Source: Rebecca billardiae RCC1528
Taxonomy: Eukaryota > Haptophyta
Direction: 5' to 3'
NCBI GenBank assembly: GCA_965240325.2
Contig: OZ251253.1
Location: 620,001-684,000, forward strand
Length of the DNA stretch: 64,000 nt
The notes under the pieces were generated by a model. It did no database searches. It was not told the origin of the DNA and saw only the letters and a program-made list of their open reading frames with translations. The position numbers and the translations under genes are program-made. This document shows, piece after piece, positions 50,825 through 62,564 of this stretch (the first letter of the stretch is position 1; each line of letters opens with the position of its first letter).

Positions 50825-51283
50825 TCAGGTGATATGTGCCCCAGTGTGGCGTGTCGGCCTCAAAGCCGGCGGCAGGGTTCTGTTGCCCGGAGCAGGGTTT
50901 GCTGGCGCATCAGCTGCGTGGGCCGGGGCGTCCGGCTGCTTGCGTTTGCGGGCCGGGGCCGGCACTGATGCCACCCCGCCGCGCATGCTGGCCTGCATGT
51001 ACGGCTGTTGCCCAAGGTCAGCCCCGGCGGGCTTCTCCCGGGCAGGCTGTGTCGGCGCGCCGGGTGCGCGCGAAGCGTCGTTTTGCCGGTGTGGAGCTGC
51101 AGTCATGGCCGCGCCGCGCGTGCGGCGCTGGCACAGCCTGGCAGACTTGCGTAGGGGCGGGGCCTCAGGCACCGCCGGCGTCGGGGCTCTGGGCTGGTCA
51201 GGAGCGGGGGCGCCAGGCCAGAGAGGCTGCTGCAGGGTATCGGAATCCGGGCGGCTCCTTTTGGCCGGCGGGCCACGCCCCAC
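50825..51283 (-). CDS. possible small basic protein, unrecognised
   Basis: 152-residue frame, Pro/Ala/Arg-rich, with nuclear-signal-like clusters (GPPAKRSRPDSD; PLRKSARLCQRRTR; ARKRKQPDAP). Composition differs from the poly-Ala/Gly shadows elsewhere, and it starts with ATG. There is no domain and no neighbour support, so it may equally be part of a repeat element or chance. Confidence 0.2.
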   Translation of the reverse strand: MGRGPPAKRSRPDSDTLQQPLWPGAPAPDQPRAPTPAVPEAPPLRKSARLCQRRTRGAAMTAAPHRQNDASRAPGAPTQPAREKPAGADLGQQPYMQASMRGGVASVPAPARKRKQPDAPAHAADAPANPAPGNRTLPPALRPTRHTGAHIT

Positions 51284-52179
51284 CGCGGGGGGGTCGCCAC
51301 GCGGCGCGACGGGTGGTGCTTGAGCGCCGGCGCTGCTGCTGGCACCTCCCTCAGGGCTACACCCCGGGGGGTGTCCAAGCGGGGGGGCGAGTGTAGTAGC
51401 CTAGGTCTGCACCGCCACTGATGAACTCAAGGGTGAGAACACCGCGGACGCCCACTGGCAAAGCGACTCAGTCACCCCGTGTGACTGAGTCGCCTGCCAC
51501 GGCGGATGACTCGGTTGGGCAGCAGAGCAACGCCAACCGCGACCGACGACAGTTCCGCGACGCGGCCGAACGCGGGGAACTGATGACGCGACTACTGCTA
51601 TGCTATATGTTGCCACCCGCGCGGCTGCGCCGCGGCGGCGGCGCCGCGCCTGCGCGCCGCCCGCCGACGTCGTCCAACTATGGTGACACCATATCATGGC
51701 AGCCGGGTCAGTTGGGTCAGTACGCTCTGTCAGACGAGTATTCTGTCACTGATGCACTACGGGCTGATTTTACACGCTCATATACCCGCACGGACAAGCT
51801 CACAGCCATTGAGGGCGATGCACATGCAGTCAGCGAACGCCCGACAATTCGGTGGCGACGAGCCACCCGCCCGACCCGGTCTGGCTCGACGTCGTCAGCA
51901 CGACGGCGGTCGGCGGAGCCGCGGCCGCGGGCCGCCCGCTTCACAGCTGCTCAAATCACAGCTTCACTTTCAGCCGCCTCGCGGTCCGGTACCGTGGAGT
52001 TACTTAGCGGCCTATTACGGGCCGCGCCGAGTCACGCCCGCGCGACGCCCGCCGAGTCACGGCTCGGGGCCTCGGACTCAGTCACATACTGATGCTAGCG
52101 TAGACATGTACATGCGCATGCCATCGCGCCATCACAACTGTCTAAATCGACCCAGGGCGCACGCGGCCGTTACGCGGCA
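51284..52179. other. intergenic region
   Basis: No gene recognised. A plus-strand frame of 223 codons (51421-52092) has no motif and mixed low-complexity composition. It includes ACTCAGTCACACGG-like short inverted words at about 51470-51500 (AGTCACCCCGTGTGACTGA), a small hairpin. Confidence 0.4.
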
Positions 52180-52659
52180 TCATCTCGCCCCTGAGGCGCC
52201 CTTGGCGGCGCTCGACTTTGCGCCGTCGATGGCCGTCGATGGCTCGGGTGAGCGCTGCGGCAGAAGGGAGCCCTTCTCCGCCTCGTCGTCCTCGTCTGTC
52301 TGCAGTCGGCCATGCAGCTCGACGCGCATGACGCGACTGCGCCCAGCGCCCCACGCGCAGAACGCGCAGAGAGTGACCAGCGAGAGCCCTGCCGCCACAG
52401 CGAGCACACTCTTGAGCGCAGCGCCTGCGACGAGCGCGGCCGCAATGCCCCCGAGTAACAGCGCGATCGACAGCGTGCCAGCCATGCGGAGCGTGTCAAG
52501 CGTGCCGATGATGGGCGGGAGACGATGCGAGTGCGGCAAGGGGCGCAGCGACGGCCGGTCCGTCGCGCTAACGCCCTGGGCTTCCGTGCTCGCGTTGTCC
52601 GCCGCCGCCAAGCGCCCGGTGGGCAACGCGTCCCACCGTTCGGAACGCAGGCCTCGCAC
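52180..52659 (-). CDS. small two-helix membrane protein
   Basis: 159 residues. After about 58 polar residues come two hydrophobic helices (MAGTLSIALLLGGIAAALVA, about 59-78, and SVLAVAAGLSLVTLCAFCAW, about 84-103), a short basic stretch (GAGRSRVMRVELHGR) and an acidic/Ser tail (TDEDDEAEKGSLLPQRSPEP). This arrangement, together with ordinary codon use compared with the surrounding repeats, supports a real gene. Family unknown. The first ATG was chosen, and a shorter start at the Met before the first helix is possible. It lies between the two copies of the direct repeat. Confidence 0.45.
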   Translation of the reverse strand: MRGLRSERWDALPTGRLAAADNASTEAQGVSATDRPSLRPLPHSHRLPPIIGTLDTLRMAGTLSIALLLGGIAAALVAGAALKSVLAVAAGLSLVTLCAFCAWGAGRSRVMRVELHGRLQTDEDDEAEKGSLLPQRSPEPSTAIDGAKSSAAKGASGAR

Positions 52660-53497
52660 GGTCCGGGCACCGCGCCGCCGCTTCAGTCTTCATTCATTCA
52701 GAGCTAGCTCAACCCGCAACGGTCAAGATGTACTGCGTCTGCGTACTGGCGATGAAGATGGCGCGGCAACCTGCCACCGTGAGCCTTACCACGAGACGCA
52801 CACGTCACCGCCCATGAAGCCGTCGCCGATTGCTGCGCCGCCATCGGCGAATTCGTCAGCCGTCCGCCTGCGAGGCCTGGTGAGGGCTGCGGCCGCCTCG
52901 CGGCGCGCCACGGCCGCGCCCGGTCAGTCTGAGTCTGACTCTCCGCCTCCGGGCGGCGGGCCCCGCACCGGCCGCACCGTCGTCCACATGAGGCACATGA
53001 ACGTCGTCGTCCGCGAACTCGCCGACTGGGCGCCGATGCAACAGCGCGCCGACATGGGATAAACAGTGCTGTGCGATCGGATCAGAAGGATGGCGCGGCA
53101 ACCTGCCACCGTGAGCCTTAAGCACCGGCGTTAAAACAAAAATCTGAAATAAACTGATCAGTAGCTTATTATGACATTACGGTTACATGACGGCAGCTAC
53201 CAGTCAGTTCCAGGTCTCTCTTCGGAGAGCGTGCGATGAAGGATGGCGCGGCAACCGCTGCCACCGTGAGCCTTACGCACGTTAAAACATCAAATAAACT
53301 GTTACTCCTGTGTCCGGTTGAATTATAAATGGTTGAATGTCATATCAGTATTATAATATAATTATTAATAATATATATATATATATATAATGATGATATA
53401 TATTTATAATATATATATATATATCAATAATACTCCTGCTATGATAATAAGGTCGCCTTATTTATAATAATAACGTCGTTCTTATGGACACACAGCG
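52660..53497. repeat. direct repeat copy 2, a thrice-repeated 35-bp motif, and an AT island
   Basis: 52803-53063 is the second copy of the direct repeat at 50531. The phrase GATGGCGCGGCAACC, then TGCCACCGTGAGCCTTA, occurs at about 52757-52790, 53090-53120 and 53241-53273, twice followed by GTTAAAACA/AAATAAACTG. From about 53340 to 53425 the DNA is almost pure A/T (ATATATAT runs). It is downstream of the TRM1 gene (minus strand). No gene seen. Confidence 0.75.
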
Positions 53498-56400
53498 TCA
53501 GTGCTGCGGCTGGTTGCTCTGGCTCACGGTCGGTGCGTCGGCTGCCACGCCTACGTGGCTCGTCGCCGCGCCGCCGCCGCCCGCCGCGCCCGCCGCCCTC
53601 GGCGGCGCGGGCGGCGCGCCGGCGTCGAGCTCGGCCGTCGTCCCGTCGCCGCCCGGCTCGCCGCCGCCCGGCCGGCCGCCGCCGCCGCCGCCGGTCCCCG
53701 CGGCCGCGGCGCCGGCGCCGGCCGCCGTCGGCGCGGCGCGGCTGCCCGCGCCGCCACTCGCGGCCCCGCCGGGCGCGTGCGGCGGCTGGCCGCCGCCGCC
53801 AGCGCCGCCGCCCGGCTCGTCGCCGTCGCCGTCGGCCGCGGCGGCGGGCGCGTCCGCCACGCTGCCGTGCTCCGCGCGGCGGCGCGCGTTGCGCCCGGCG
53901 TTCTTGCCCTGGTTGCGCGCGCGCTTGGCGGCGCGCGCGTCGAGCACCGCCGCCTCCGCCTCGCCCTCGCACGCGCCCTCGGGCTCGTCGCCCGCCGGCC
54001 GCTTCTGCGCGGCGGTGTGCGCCGTCTTGCGCGTGCCGGGGCCCCAGTCGGGCGCCGGGTTCTGCGGGAAGCGAGTCACGCCCTCTGCGCCGCCCGCCTT
54101 GCCAATGGCGCGCGCGGCGGCGGCGGACGCGCGGAGCTGCGCGTCGAGGCGCGGAGGCCTGGCGAGGATCGCGGTGGCGGGCGAGGTGGGCGAGCCGCCC
54201 TTCACCGGGTTCTGCCGCACCCAGCAGCGCAGCACGTCCCAAATCGCCTCGAACGGCGCGTCTGTCTTGAGGCCGGTGTGGGACGCGTGTGTGCGTGACA
54301 CGCGGTGGCCCGCCTCGAGCAGCGCCGTCACGAAGTGCGCGAGCGGCGGCGTCTGGCAGTGGAGCACGCCGCACAGCGCGGAGAGGTCCACGTACAGCGG
54401 CGCGTCGGGCAGCTCCTCCGACACCGTCGTGAGCAGCCCGAGCAGCTTGTGCTGCGCGGCATACGCATGCGCGCCCACAGGCTGCCCCGCGCGGCCGCGC
54501 CCCTCGCCCGCGCGCAGCTCGGCGAGCGCGGCCGCGACGGCGGTCGGCTCGTGCAGCGGGCCTGCCCAGAGCGGCCCGCCGATGTGGTGCCCGCGGCCGC
54601 AGTGCGCGCACGCGCGGTCGAGCGGCGGCGGCGCGCCGGGCACGAACTTGGGCGCGCGCCCCGCGCCGCGCTCCACGCTGCGGCCGAGGGGCGCTAGGGA
54701 GAACGCCTCGCAGCCGTGGCACTGGTACAGGTAGGCGCGCTTGGCGGCGGCGCGCTTCACCTCGGCGGCGGAGGTGAAGACGCGCACGAACACGCGCACG
54801 TAAAAGTCGATGGAGACGGCGAGCTGCGGCACGATGTACCGCTTGTACCGCGCCGCGTGCGAGTCGATGGAGGCCAGCAGGATGCGCAGCGCCATCTCGT
54901 GGCAGTGCTTGCCCCGCAGCGGGTAACTGCGCGTGCGGCGTGCGCGCGGCGGGGCGCGGCGGGGCGGCGGCGTGAGCGGCGGCGTGCGTGGCGGCGTGAG
55001 CGGCGGACCGCGCGGCGGAATACGCGCGCGCGGCGTCCAGCCCGCCCCCGCCCCCCTTCCACGCACCTGCCGTACTTGGCGAAGCACGCCTCGCCGTGGT
55101 TGCCGCTGAGCACCGCCATGTCTGTGCAGGTCACGGCCAGCAGCCCGCCCTCCGCCACCGCCTGGACCGCGCCGTCGAGGAAGGGCGCGGCGGTGCCGTA
55201 CGGGTCGAGGTCGATCAGGTGGAAGCGCCGGTGCGTCGGCAGCCGGTGCCGGTACAGCAGCTCCGCCGCGTCGCCGAGCGCGGGCTGCACGCGCGCGGCC
55301 ACACCCGGCCCATTGCGCTGCGCGTTGGAGCCGATCGCCGCGACGGCAGCGGCGGAGATGTCGTTGGCGAGAATGTACTCCGCGCCGGGCACCTCGTGCG
55401 CGTAGCGCAGCGCGCGCAGGCCTGCGCGCGCGCGCGCGAGCGGCGGGCGCGCGCGAGGGCGGGCGGGCGCACCCGCGCCTCAGCCCGCGCGCGCCGCCGG
55501 GCCAGCACTCGCGCCGGAGAGTGGCGCGGCGCGCAGCCGCGGCCGCGCGCCGCGCCGCGCGCGCGCGCCGCACCCGAGGCGGACAGGGCGTCGAGGATGC
55601 GGAGGCCCTGCGGCGGGGCGGCGTGGTGGTGGTGGTGCTGCGCCGCGGCGGCAGTCGCGCCGCCGCCGTCCACGCCGCCGCCGTCCGCGCCGCCGCCCGC
55701 GCCCGCCGTCGGCGCCGCCGCCGCGTCCGCGCCACCGCCGCCCGCTGCCGCCGTCGCTGTCGCGCCCGCGTCCGCAGCCGCGCCACCGCCACCGCTGCCG
55801 CCGCTCCCGCCCACGCCGTAGCTCGACACGACGTCAGCAGCGCGCTCGGCCGCGTGGTGCTGCGCGCCGGGGGGCGGCCCGCCCGTCTCCCCGTGCGCAT
55901 CGCCGTCCGCGTCCGCCGCGGCGGGCGCGCCCGCGCCGCCGCCGCGCCTGCGCGCGGCTGCGCGCCGCGGGGGGAGCGCGCGCGCGCGCGTGCGTGTGAG
56001 CCCCCACGCTGCTGCCGCGCTGCTGCCGCGCTGGTGCGGTGCGCCGAGTGCGCCGAGTGCCGAGTGCCGAGCGCAGAGCGCCGAGCGCCGCGTGCTGGGT
56101 GCCGCGTGCTGGGTGCATGCATTGAGATGTGCAGCCTCGCGCGCTCGGGCCCATCAGCCCCAGCAGCTCTCTCTCTCTCTAGCGCGCGCAGTGGCTCGGC
56201 GCGGACCGCTCCCCCCTCGCGCCCCCGCGGCCCCAGCCACTCCCCCCCGGCCAACCCGCGCGCACGCCCCCGCCGCGGCGTGCCGCGCCCCGCTGTGGCG
56301 GCGCCGCCCCGCCGCCGCACCTTTGGCCGCCGCCTCTTCGGCAAACTGCTTGGCAAACACCTTGGCCATGATCATCGAGAGGTCGCGGTTGGTGCACTGG

Positions 56401-56543
56401 ACGTGGTTGTAGAAGACGTCCTTGCGCGAGCTGAAGTACAGCGTCGCGCCGCCCTCCGACACCGTGATGCACTCCTCGCCGCCCGGGGGCGCGGCCGCCG
56501 TCGACGAGACGGCGTGCGCGCCGCCGCCGGCGGGCGACGCCAT
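53498..56543 (-). CDS. TRM1: tRNA (guanine26-N2)-dimethyltransferase
   Basis: Four-exon model: 56543-56321, 55957-55574, 55421-55067, 54926-53498; 796 residues, in frame. N-terminal block TLYFSSRKDVFYNHVQCTNR matches the family start. The SAM-binding region spans the exon 2/3 junction: LRILDALSASG + LRALRYAHEVPG, then YILANDIS. The catalytic DPYG occurs as LIDLDPYGTAAPFLDGAV, followed by TCTDMAVLSGNHGEACFAKYG and SYPLRGKHCHEMALRILLAS. A CxxC-type zinc motif pair is present (CHGCEAF; CAHCGRGH). C-terminal blocks GHRVSRTHASHTGLKTDAPF and RCWVRQNPVKG are also typical. The enzyme dimethylates G26 of nuclear-encoded and often mitochondrial tRNAs. A Gly/Ala insert interrupts the N-terminal part and a long Gly/Pro/Ala tail extends past residue 640. 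Confidence 0.92.
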
Positions 56544-56862
56544 CGGCGGTGGGTGGGCGCGCAGGAGGCGGGGGCGCGCGCGGCGGAGGAGCCGGGCGAG
56601 GGGCGTGGCGACACGCGCGCGTGCGCCGTGCGCTGTGCGCCCGCCGAGCCGGGGCCGCCGACGACGGCGGCGGGGCGGCAGCTCCGGCCACGGGCGCGCG
56701 ACGTGCGGGCTCGCGGGAGCTCGTGATGCCGCCGCTCGCGAGAGCTGCGCACCCGCGAGCCACGCCACGGCGGGCTGGCGGCCGGCCTGCAGTGCCAGAC
56801 TGGCCGCTGCATCAGCATGGCGGCGGCGGCCGGCTGCGTGATGGCGTAGGGAGGGAGAGAGG
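56544..56862. promoter_or_regulatory. divergent promoter (TRM1 / START-domain gene)
   Basis: 319 bp between outward-facing start codons. Uniformly GC-rich with no TATA box. GGGAGGGAGAGAGG stands just before the START-gene ATG. Assigned by position. Confidence 0.45.
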
Positions 56863-58205
56863 ATGGAGGAGGCGGAGCCCACCGAGACGTTCATCCACGA
56901 GCGCGACTTTGACGACTGCGACGCGCTCCTCGACCCGCGCATCGGCGAGGGCTGGCAGCCATTCTTCCACACCGCAGACATCCAGGTGGGTGCGCACACG
57001 CCACCCGGGGGGGGAGGGCAGCCGGCGCGCCGACCGAGTTGCGCGCGCGCGAGTGCGAGAGAGAGAGGGGGCCGGAGATCGCGGCGCGCGAGGCGCGCGA
57101 CGGCGGGTGGCGCGCGCGGGCCTTCCGCGCCACGCGCGCCCACACGCCGCCCTCTCCCCCCCACCCGCGCTCGCGGCGCGGCGCTCCGTCGCGCCCGGCC
57201 GCTCCGCCGCCGCGCCGCCGCGCCGCCGCGCCGCCGCGCAGGTGCGCCGGCGCGCGCTGGACGGCTCGTCGCTCTCCGAGTTCCGGCTGGACGGGACGTT
57301 CCCCACGCCCGCCGCCCTCTTCTTCGAGGTGCTCACCACAGCCGAGTACCGCGCCACCTACGACAAGTTCACCGCGCGGCTGCGCACGCTGCGCACACTC
57401 GAGGCACAGGGCACGGACATCGTGCACTGGCGGCTGCGGCTGCCGCTGCTCGCCGAGCGGGACTACGTGTACGCGCGCAAGGCGAAGCTCGACCTGGGCG
57501 CGCCCGGCGGCGCGGCGTACCGCCTCGTCTCCCTCGCCACGCCGCGCGGCGCCTTTGCCCCCACAGAGCCGGGGGTGGTGCGCGTCGAGCGGTACGTGAG
57601 CAAGTGCCTCATCCGCGCGCTCGGCCCCGAGCGGTGCGCGGTGCACCTGCACGCGTCGCAGGACCTCAAGGGTGCGTCGGGCGGCGCGCCGCGCGCCCGC
57701 CGACCCGCGCCCTCTGCTGCCGCCGCGGCTCACGCGCGCAGCCGCGACCGCGCGACCGCCGCCCGCCGCCCGCCGCCCGCCGCCGCGGCCGCTGCGGCCG
57801 CTGCGGCCGCTGCGCCGCGCCGCTGCCCTCTGCGCGCGCAGGCACCGTGCCGTCGATGGTGCTCGACTTCTTCGCCTCCACCGGCCTCGCCGCGCTCGTC
57901 GGCTCGCACCGCCGCGCGTGCGCAGCCTACCCCGCGTGGCGCGCCGCGCACCGCGGGCCGCTCACGCGCGTGACTGTGCTGCAGGAGAGCTCGGCGGCGG
58001 GCGGCGGCGGGGGCGGCGGCGGGGCGGCGGAGGCGCGCGCGGGGGCGGGGGAGGAGGGGCTCGGCGCGGGCGGGGAGACGCTGGCCACGCCGCGCACAGC
58101 GCCGCCGCGCGGCGCGGCCGACGGCGCCGGCCACCATCGCACCGGTAGCGACCCGACGGCGGCGCTGGGCGCGCGCGCCGCCGCGCCGGGCGGCGGCGCG
58201 GCCGA

Positions 58206-58237
<32 letters not shown>

Positions 58238-60293
58238 GCAGCGACTTTGGGCGGCTGCACGCTGGTGCGCGCGGCTGGGCGGCGTGGCGCGTGCCGTCGC
58301 GCCGCGGGCCGCGCCGCGGGCCGCGCCGCCGCGCCGCGCGCGGCGCACAGGCCGCCCCGTGCGCGCGCGCTCAGCCGCGGCCGTGGCCGCGCCCGCCAAC
58401 CACGCGCCCCGCGCCGCGCGCCGCGCGCAGGCGGCGGCCACGCGCGCGCTGGGAGCGGGCGCATGTCGTCGGCTCTGCTCGAGCGGCTCCGCACCTCCGT
58501 GGCGGTGGTGGCGTCGGCGGCGGCCGAGGGCGGCGCGGGCGTCGCCGCGGCCGCGTCGGGCGCGGCGCTGAGCGCAAGCCGCGCCGTCGCCGCGCCCAAG
58601 CTGCCGCCGGCGGGCGCGGAGGTGGGCGCACTCGCGCAAGCGAAGCCGGCGGCGGCGCGTGAGCCGTGCGCGCCGACGGCTCGGTGGGTGTCGCGGCCCA
58701 CGCGCGCACGCCTGACCCTCCCCACCCCGCCCCCCCGCGCACGGCCGCGCCCTCCGCCCGCCCTCGCCCCGCGCGCGCGATGTGTGTGCGGATGCGCCGC
58801 GCCGCCCGCAGGCGGCCGCGGGCGTGACATCGGATTACCTCGCGCTGCTCAGAGGGGAGCCTGTGAGACTTACGGAGGAGCGGCCGCCGCCCTCCTCGCC
58901 GCCGCAGCTGCCGCCGCCGCCGCCCGGGGGCGAGGGCGGCGGCCGCCCGGACGGCGCCGCCGCCGCCACCGCCTCCACCGCCACCAGCGGCGGCGCGCAG
59001 TGGTGGCACGCGCCCGCCCACGAGTGCACCTCCCTGTCGCAGCTGCGGCTCGGCGTGGCCTACCGCACGCAGCGCGGCTCGCTCGTGCGGCGCGTGGGGC
59101 TGCGCGCTGCCCTGCTGGACGGCCGGATCGAGATGGCGATCGCGGACGAGGCGGGGGCGGCGCGGCGGCGGCACAGCGGCCCCTCCGCGCAGGGCGGCGC
59201 CGCGTGCGCCGCACCCGCCGCCACCGCCGCCGCCGCCGGCGGCGCGGAGCCACAGCAGAGGGAGGGCGGCGCGGCGGCCGCGGCCGCACCGGCGGGCGCG
59301 GCGGCGGGCGGCGGCGCGGAGGCGGCGAGCGCGCGGCGCGCGTCCACGCCCGCCGGCGCGCTGGGCGCGGCGCCGCCCGCGCCGCCCGCGCCGCGCAGCC
59401 TCGCCGCCGCGCCGCCGCCCGCGCTCGAGAGCGCGAGCGCGCGCGCCGCGCCGGACGCCGCCGCCGCGTGCGCCGACGCGGCCGCGTGCGCGTGCACCGA
59501 CTCTGCTCCGCGCGCGTCGCCCCCGCTGCGCGCGCACCACTCCTGCCAGCGGTGCGGCGCGCTCGCCGGCGGCGGCGCCGACGCGGCACGTGGCGGCGGC
59601 GGCGGCGGCGACGCGGCGGCGACGCCCGCGCTCGCCGCGGCGGCGCGCGGCGTGCGGCTGGGCGGCGCGCGCCTCCTTCGCGCGGTCGAGGCCGGAGCGG
59701 CCTCGCTGCCTGAGAGCCGCGCCAAGCGCGCCGCCGCCGCCGCCGTGAGCGCGATCGCGGACGCGGCGGGCGGCGGGGCGCGCGGCGCGGCGGCGGGCGC
59801 GCGCGGCGGCGCGCACGGTGCGTTCCCGCACCCGCCCGCCGCGCCGGCCTCGCCGCGCGCCGCCGCCGACGCCGCGGCGCAGCTGGCCGTGGACACGTGC
59901 GAGGCGCGCGTCTCGCGCGCCGAGGCGGCGGTGCAGGCGGAGTTTGGCGCGCGGCGGCGCGCGGTCGCCGCGCACGAGCTGTGCGCGCGCCGGCTGGCCG
60001 CGCTCGAGGGGCGCGCGGCGGACGCAGAGCTCGAGACGCTCGCGGCGCGGCACGAGATGGGCGCGCTGGCCAAGCAGCTCGGCGCGCTCGAGGCCGAGGG
60101 GCCGCGCCGCCTCGCCGCGCGCCGCCGCGCGGCCGACGCGGCCGAGGCCGAGCGCCGCCGCCTCGACGCCCTCGCCGCGGCGCGCGCGCACGCCGCGCAC
60201 AACGCGCCGCCGCCGCGCGCGCCGCACGCGCGCGACGGGTACGACCTCAACCTCACGCTGCTCGAGCGCCTCTCGCAGCAGATGGGGATCTGA
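56863..60293 (+). CDS. START-domain protein with C-terminal coiled coil
   Basis: Five-exon model: 56863-56985, 57242-57671, 57842-58264, 58431-58654, 58812-60293; 893 residues. The first three introns are GT-AG. The fourth seems to need a GC donor (58655), because only that joins the clear downstream frame, and its exact position is uncertain by one or two codons. Residues about 20-240 match a START lipid-transfer fold: GEGWQPFFHTADIQV, LSEFRLDGTFPTPAALFFEV, IVHWRLRLPLLAERDYVYAR, VRVERYVSKCLIRAL, HLHASQDLKGTVPSMVLDFF. Ala/Gly linkers follow, then VTSDYLALLRGEPVRLTEER, a HSCQRCG motif that could bind zinc with partners not seen, and a long coiled coil (about 770-870). It ends YDLNLTLLERLSQQMGI. 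It probably binds a lipid; the ligand is unknown. Confidence 0.75.
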
Positions 60294-60712
60294 CGCGCCG
60301 CGCCGCGGCGCCGACGGGCGCGGTACGCGCGACGACTGATCGATGCCACTACGGCGACGCGACGCGACGACGACTACCGGATGCTCAGACCGGCGGGTAG
60401 TGGACGCGGCAGACGCGTCCCTACCCGGCGACGCGTCCCGTCGACGAGTACTCATCATCAGGTCATAAGTGCGCTGAGCAGTATACTCGCGTCGTATAAC
60501 TGCGCCGCGGCATCGTCAATATACTCGCGCTACTACGGTAGCCAGTGCGCGCTCAATAATGCGCGCGCTATAGAGAGAGATAGAGAAAGAGAGCCAGCAG
60601 AGAGAGAGCGCGCATTTCGTCGTCGATCGTCTGAGTGCATCTGACGACGGCTGTGCCGCGCCGGCCCGCGGCCTCGGTCTCTCGAGCGCCCCCGCCCCTG
60701 CCGCGGCGCCCC
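60294..60712. other. convergent 3' flanks, 419 bp
   Basis: Separates the START-domain gene (plus) from the polyQ gene (minus). A purine run AGAGAGAGATAGAGAAAGAG at 60571-60590 and further GA repeats to 60612 are the only notable feature. Confidence 0.55.
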
Positions 60713-60779
60713 CTACGCGCCGGGCGGCGGCGGCCTGGGCAGGCCGGCTGCGGCGAGCCGCGCGCTGAGCGGCAGGCCG

Positions 60780-60839
<60 letters not shown>

Positions 60840-61419
60840 GGGCCCTCCGAGTCCTCCGCCGCCGCGGCCGCGTCGTCGCGCTCGGCGCCGCCGGCGCCGG
60901 CATCGTCCGCCGCGGGCTGCTCCGCCTCCTGTGGCACACAGCGCGCCGCCACGCACGCGCCGCGCGCGCGGGCGCGTCTCAGCAGGGGCGTGCGCGCGGG
61001 CCGCCGGCTGGGCGTTGGGCTGCCCGGGGGGCGGGCGGGCCGCGGGGCGGAGGGAGGGGCAGGGGGGCGCACGGCGTGCGCACGCACGCGCCGCGCGCGC
61101 ACCTCGCCCTCCGGCGCTCCCTCCGCGTCGGCGGCTGAGGCGTGTGGCGCGCCCGCTGCCGCCATCGCGCCTGGCTCGGTCGGCAGCGGAGGCGCGCGGA
61201 CGGGGCTGTGGAGCGCGCGCGGCGCGGGGGGCGCCTTGGCGCTGGGCGGCGCGGCCGGGGGCTGCGCGCCGCCGCCCTCGTCCTGCGTGAGCGCAAGCGG
61301 CTGAGACCCGTCCGCTGCATCGGCCAGCTCTTGCGAGCGCGCGTCGGCGTCCGCGCCGTCCCCAGTCGCCTCCGCCGCCTCCGCCTCCTCCGCCTCCTCC
61401 GCCGCGTCTGACGCCTCCA

Positions 61420-61453
<34 letters not shown>

Positions 61454-62521
61454 CTCTGCCGCCTCCTCGGGCAGAGCGAGTGTGGCGGCCGCACCGCCAG
61501 AGGCGCCGCCAGAGGCACCGCCAGCGCCCGCGGCGCCGTCCGGCGCGGCCAGCGCGGCCAGCGCGCGCTCGGCTGAGGCTGAGGCTGGCATCGGCGGCGT
61601 CGGCGCGCGCTGCGGCGAGTGCGGCGCGCCGCCGACGCGCGGCGGCGGCTGGGCAACGGCGGCCGCGTCGGGCGGCGGTGGGCTCGGCTGCGCGCGGCTG
61701 CCGGCGCCAGCCTCGGCGCCCTTGCCGGCTGGCGGCGGCGGCGCGGCGGGCGCGCTCGGCGCGCCATCAGCGGCGTCCGCGCATGCCGCCGGCAAGGGCG
61801 GCGAGGCGGCGCGGAGCTCGTGTGACGGAGGCGGCTCCTGCGTCTCCGCCTCGCCGGGCTCGGCGGTGGCGGTTGGGAGCGCGGACTCCGCCTCCGCCTC
61901 CGCCTCGGCCTCGGCCTCCGCCTCCGCCTCGGCCTCCGCCTCCGCCTCCGCCTCCGCCTCCGCCTCCGCCTCCGCCTCCGCCTCCGCCTCCGCCTCCGCC
62001 TCCGCCTCCGCCTCCGCCTCCGCCTCCGCCGCCGCCGCCGCCTCCGCCGCCGCCGCCGCCGCCGCCGCCGCCTCCGCCTCCGCCTCCGCCTCCGCCTCCG
62101 CCTCCGCCTCCGCCTCCTCCGCCGCCGCCGCCGCCGCCGCCGCCCCCGCCTCCGCCGCCGCCGCCGCCGCCGCCTCCGCCTCCGCCTCCGCCTCCGCCTC
62201 CGCCTCCGCCGCCGCCTCCGCCTCCGCCTCCGCCTCCGCCTCCACCTCCGCCTCCGCCTCCGCCTCCGCCTCCGCCTCCGCCTCCGCCTCCGCCTCCGCC
62301 TCCGCCTCCGCCTCCGCCTCCGCCTCCGCCTCCGCCTCCGCCTCGATCGCCGCCGCCTCCGCCTCGCCGTAGCCCTCCGCCTCCTGCGCGTCCTCCGCGT
62401 CGTCAGGCAGCTCGTCAGCGTCTGCGTCCGCGTCAGTTGCCATCGTCGCCATCGCCTCGGAGGGCTCGTAGCCCTCGCCCTCCTCCTCCTCCTCCTCCTC
62501 CTCCTCCTCCTCCTCCTCCTC

Positions 62522-62564
<43 letters not shown>

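Noticed and set aside
51421-52092. 223-residue plus-strand frame
   Set aside because: No domain, membrane helix or conserved motif. Composition shifts along its length, as in random open DNA.
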